From Rhizobiaceae bacterium (lineage in GTDB: Bacteria > Pseudomonadota > Alphaproteobacteria > Rhizobiales > Rhizobiaceae), in assembly GCA_020696915.1 (NCBI GenBank), contig JAJFMR010000180.1, positions 1 through 6,312 of the forward strand: DNA of 6,312 nt. The letters are read 5' to 3'. The notes beneath the pieces were generated by a model. That model ran no database searches. It worked only from the letters and a program-made list of their open reading frames with translations, and had not been told where the DNA came from. The position numbers and the translations under genes are program-made. Positions within the stretch are counted from its first letter, which is position 1. Each line of letters starts with the position of its first letter. This document shows positions 5,163 to 6,312 of the stretch, piece after piece.

Positions 5163-6095
5163 TCATGCGGTCACGCCTGCCTCGAATGCCTTGCGCAACT
5201 CCGCGAACGGCGCCAGCGCCCCGAACACCTGGACGACCGCAGCGGCGACAGCATGCCCTTGCCGCGTCGCGGCGGCGGGCAGATGCCCCGCCAGCCTCGC
5301 CGCGAGATAGCCGCCGTTGAACGCATCGCCGGCGCCGGTCGTGTCCACGGCTCCGACCCTTGCCGCCGGGACGGGCTGAACAACCTCGCCGCAACGCACG
5401 AAAGCGGGACCTTCGCCGTCCTTCACCACGATCTCGGAGACGCCAAGCGCGGCAAGCCGCTCGGCCGTCGCTTCGGGTGAGGCATCGCCGAACAGCGATT
5501 GTTCGTCGGAGAAGCTCGGCAAGGCGATGTCGGTGACGGCCAGCGCGCTTTCGATCGATCTCCTTGCCTCATCGGCGCCCGCCCACAGGCGAGCTCGATA
5601 ATTGGCGTCGAAGGCCACCAGGCTGCCGGCGCCGCGCGCCTCGGCCACCGCTTCGATCAGCCTGGCTCGGGCGCCTGCCTCGAGAATTGCCAGAGTAATT
5701 CCGGAAAAGTAGACAAGGGCCTGATTTTCCAGACTTTCCCCAAGCCTGACCGGATCAGAGGCCAGCTGCCTTGCCGCCGAATCGCTCCGCCAATAGGTAA
5801 ACGACCGTTCGGCGCCTTCGAGCGTGATCGCATAGAGGCCGGGCCGCGCGCCCGGGATGGTCGGGCTGGACCCGATGCCGATGCCGTTGCTTTCCAGGAA
5901 ATCGACCTGGTCGCGCGAAAAGGGATCGTCGCCGAAGGCCGAGACATAGGTGGCCTCGCGGTCGCCGGCCAGCGCTTTCAAGGCCCAGAGCGTGTTCAGC
6001 GTGTCGCCGGCAAATCCCATCCGCCACGTCTGTCCCTCCCTGCCCGACAGTTCCAGCATGCATTCGCCGATCGCCGCCATCCCCATGTTCGCCAT
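5163..6095 (-). CDS. kdgK: 2-dehydro-3-deoxygluconokinase (KDG kinase), PfkB/ribokinase family
   Basis: A 310-residue cytoplasmic sugar kinase that fits E. coli KdgK (309 aa) over its length. Signature features are IGECMLELS near the N-terminus, GFAGDTLNT at 27-35 with Asp31 and Asn34 for substrate binding, PGLYAI, FTYWRSDSAA, SGITLAIL at 131-138, FDANYRARLW at 162-171 (KdgK-type), VVKDGEG, and the PfkB ATP-site signature DTTGAGDAF at 251-259 with the catalytic base Asp257. The family phosphorylates 2-keto-3-deoxygluconate with ATP to the 6-phosphate, which KDPG aldolase splits into pyruvate and glyceraldehyde 3-phosphate, linking hexuronate, pectin or alginate breakdown to the Entner-Doudoroff pathway. 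The ATG at 6095 is chosen over GTG 6101 because GGAGGT overlaps that GTG and lies 4 nt before the ATG; ATG 6086 is a possible alternative. No aldolase or uronate genes are adjacent; the gene is convergent with galM. Confidence 0.92.
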   Translation of the reverse strand: MANMGMAAIGECMLELSGREGQTWRMGFAGDTLNTLWALKALAGDREATYVSAFGDDPFSRDQVDFLESNGIGIGSSPTIPGARPGLYAITLEGAERSFTYWRSDSAARQLASDPVRLGESLENQALVYFSGITLAILEAGARARLIEAVAEARGAGSLVAFDANYRARLWAGADEARRSIESALAVTDIALPSFSDEQSLFGDASPEATAERLAALGVSEIVVKDGEGPAFVRCGEVVQPVPAARVGAVDTTGAGDAFNGGYLAARLAGHLPAAATRQGHAVAAAVVQVFGALAPFAELRKAFEAGVTA

Positions 6096-6099
6096 CAGC

Positions 6100-6105
6100 A
6101 CCTCC
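6100..6105 (-). promoter_or_regulatory. Strong Shine-Dalgarno sequence that fixes the kdgK start
   Basis: GGAGGT reads on the minus strand from 6105 to 6100, four nucleotides before the ATG at 6095. The upstream in-frame GTG (6101-6099) is inside this element and so cannot be the initiation codon served by it. Confidence 0.7.
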
Positions 6106-6117
6106 GGTTTTGGCGTG

Positions 6118-6125
6118 GCTATAGC
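6118..6125 (-). promoter_or_regulatory. Possible -10 element for kdgK within an 8-bp palindrome
   Basis: GCTATAGC is a perfect palindrome containing CTATAG, a plausible -10 hexamer on the minus strand. Transcription from it would begin near 6112, leaving a leader of about 16 nt that still holds the GGAGGT site. The hexamer 17 nt upstream is ATGGCG, a poor -35, so an activator or a different sigma factor would be needed. The adjacent CGCCGC-GG-GCGGCG inverted repeat (6130-6143) overlaps the spacer of this promoter and could be an operator. Confidence 0.2.
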
Positions 6126-6223
6126 TTTTCGCCGCGGGCGGCGCCATGCTTTGCACGCCCCAGCGACGCCATGAGGGCCATGCCGCCCGTTGGTGCCGCC
6201 GGACGTCGCCGCCGGAAGAGAAG

Positions 6224-6312
6224 TTGAGTTCGACTGACAAAAGAAGTGCTTGCGCTGCCCTGCTGCTTCTCGTCGGAGCGGCGCTCCTGCCGTTGCCGTG
6301 GTCCGCGACGCT
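6224..6312 (+). CDS. Start of a predicted secreted protein of unknown function, truncated by window end
   Basis: The first 29 codons and two bases of another are visible. With TTG as start the peptide begins (M)SSTDKRSACAA, continues as a leucine- and alanine-rich stretch to about residue 24, then PWSAT. A short charged region with Lys and Arg followed by 14-16 hydrophobic residues looks like a Sec signal peptide or a first membrane segment; the cleavage site may lie just past the window. GGAAGAG at 6214-6220 is well placed as ribosome binding site, supporting the TTG. No ATG or GTG start in this frame is close by. The gene is divergent from kdgK, with 128 nt between the starts. I do not recognise the protein, and its function cannot be given from this fragment. 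Confidence 0.5.
   Translation, partial: MSSTDKRSACAALLLLVGAALLPLPWSAT

Noticed and set aside
6143..6182. Three copies of GCCATG in the kdgK divergent spacer
   Set aside because: Six-base repeats with irregular spacing are expected by chance in this composition and do not form a tandem array.
5499..6227. 242-codon plus-strand frame opposite kdgK
   Set aside because: Complement of a well-supported KdgK; no coherent motifs.
1..6312. CRISPR array, tRNA, insertion sequence, toxin-antitoxin or phage-defence genes
   Set aside because: No regularly spaced repeats, cloverleaf-like segments, transposase motifs, terminal repeats or small paired toxin/antitoxin frames were seen.

Overview
The window (GC-rich chromosomal DNA, roughly two thirds G+C by eye) looks like an alphaproteobacterium of the order Hyphomicrobiales, most likely near Mesorhizobium or another Phyllobacteriaceae genus. 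The strongest evidence is a near-canonical AcpXL, the acyl carrier protein dedicated to the very-long-chain (27-hydroxyoctacosanoate type) lipid A acyl chain of rhizobia, Brucella and relatives. The genus is inferred from sequence style only.

Layout, left to right. (1) Positions 1-401, minus strand: acpXL followed 16 nt later by the first 34 codons of a beta-ketoacyl-ACP synthase, i.e. the start of a lipid A very-long-chain fatty acid cluster that runs out of the window. (2) Positions 402-708: a 307-nt leader without a convincing gene. (3) Positions 709-1257, minus strand: a small exported histidine-phosphatase-superfamily protein. (4) A 113-nt divergent spacer, then a plus-strand AEC (auxin efflux carrier family) transporter at 1371-2324. 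(5) A 197-nt spacer with a perfect 10-bp hairpin, then plus-strand gabD (2522-3982) and galM (4065-5087), separated by 82 nt containing several short hairpins. (6) A short convergent gap with a strong imperfect hairpin, then minus-strand kdgK (5163-6095). (7) A 128-nt divergent spacer and the start of a plus-strand gene with a TTG start and an apparent signal peptide, cut by the window end.

The genes fall into two themes: outer-membrane lipid A synthesis at the left edge, and sugar, sugar-acid and semialdehyde metabolism at the right (semialdehyde oxidation, sugar mutarotation, 2-keto-3-deoxygluconate phosphorylation). Apart from gabD-galM and acpXL-KAS, the genes look like independent units, with alternating strands and their own spacers.

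No insertion sequence, phage gene, CRISPR array, tRNA or rRNA was recognised. I do not see an undescribed multi-gene system. The points worth checking are the apparent absence of fabZXL after acpXL, the hairpins around gabD, the substrate of the gabD product, and the truncated secreted protein at the right edge.
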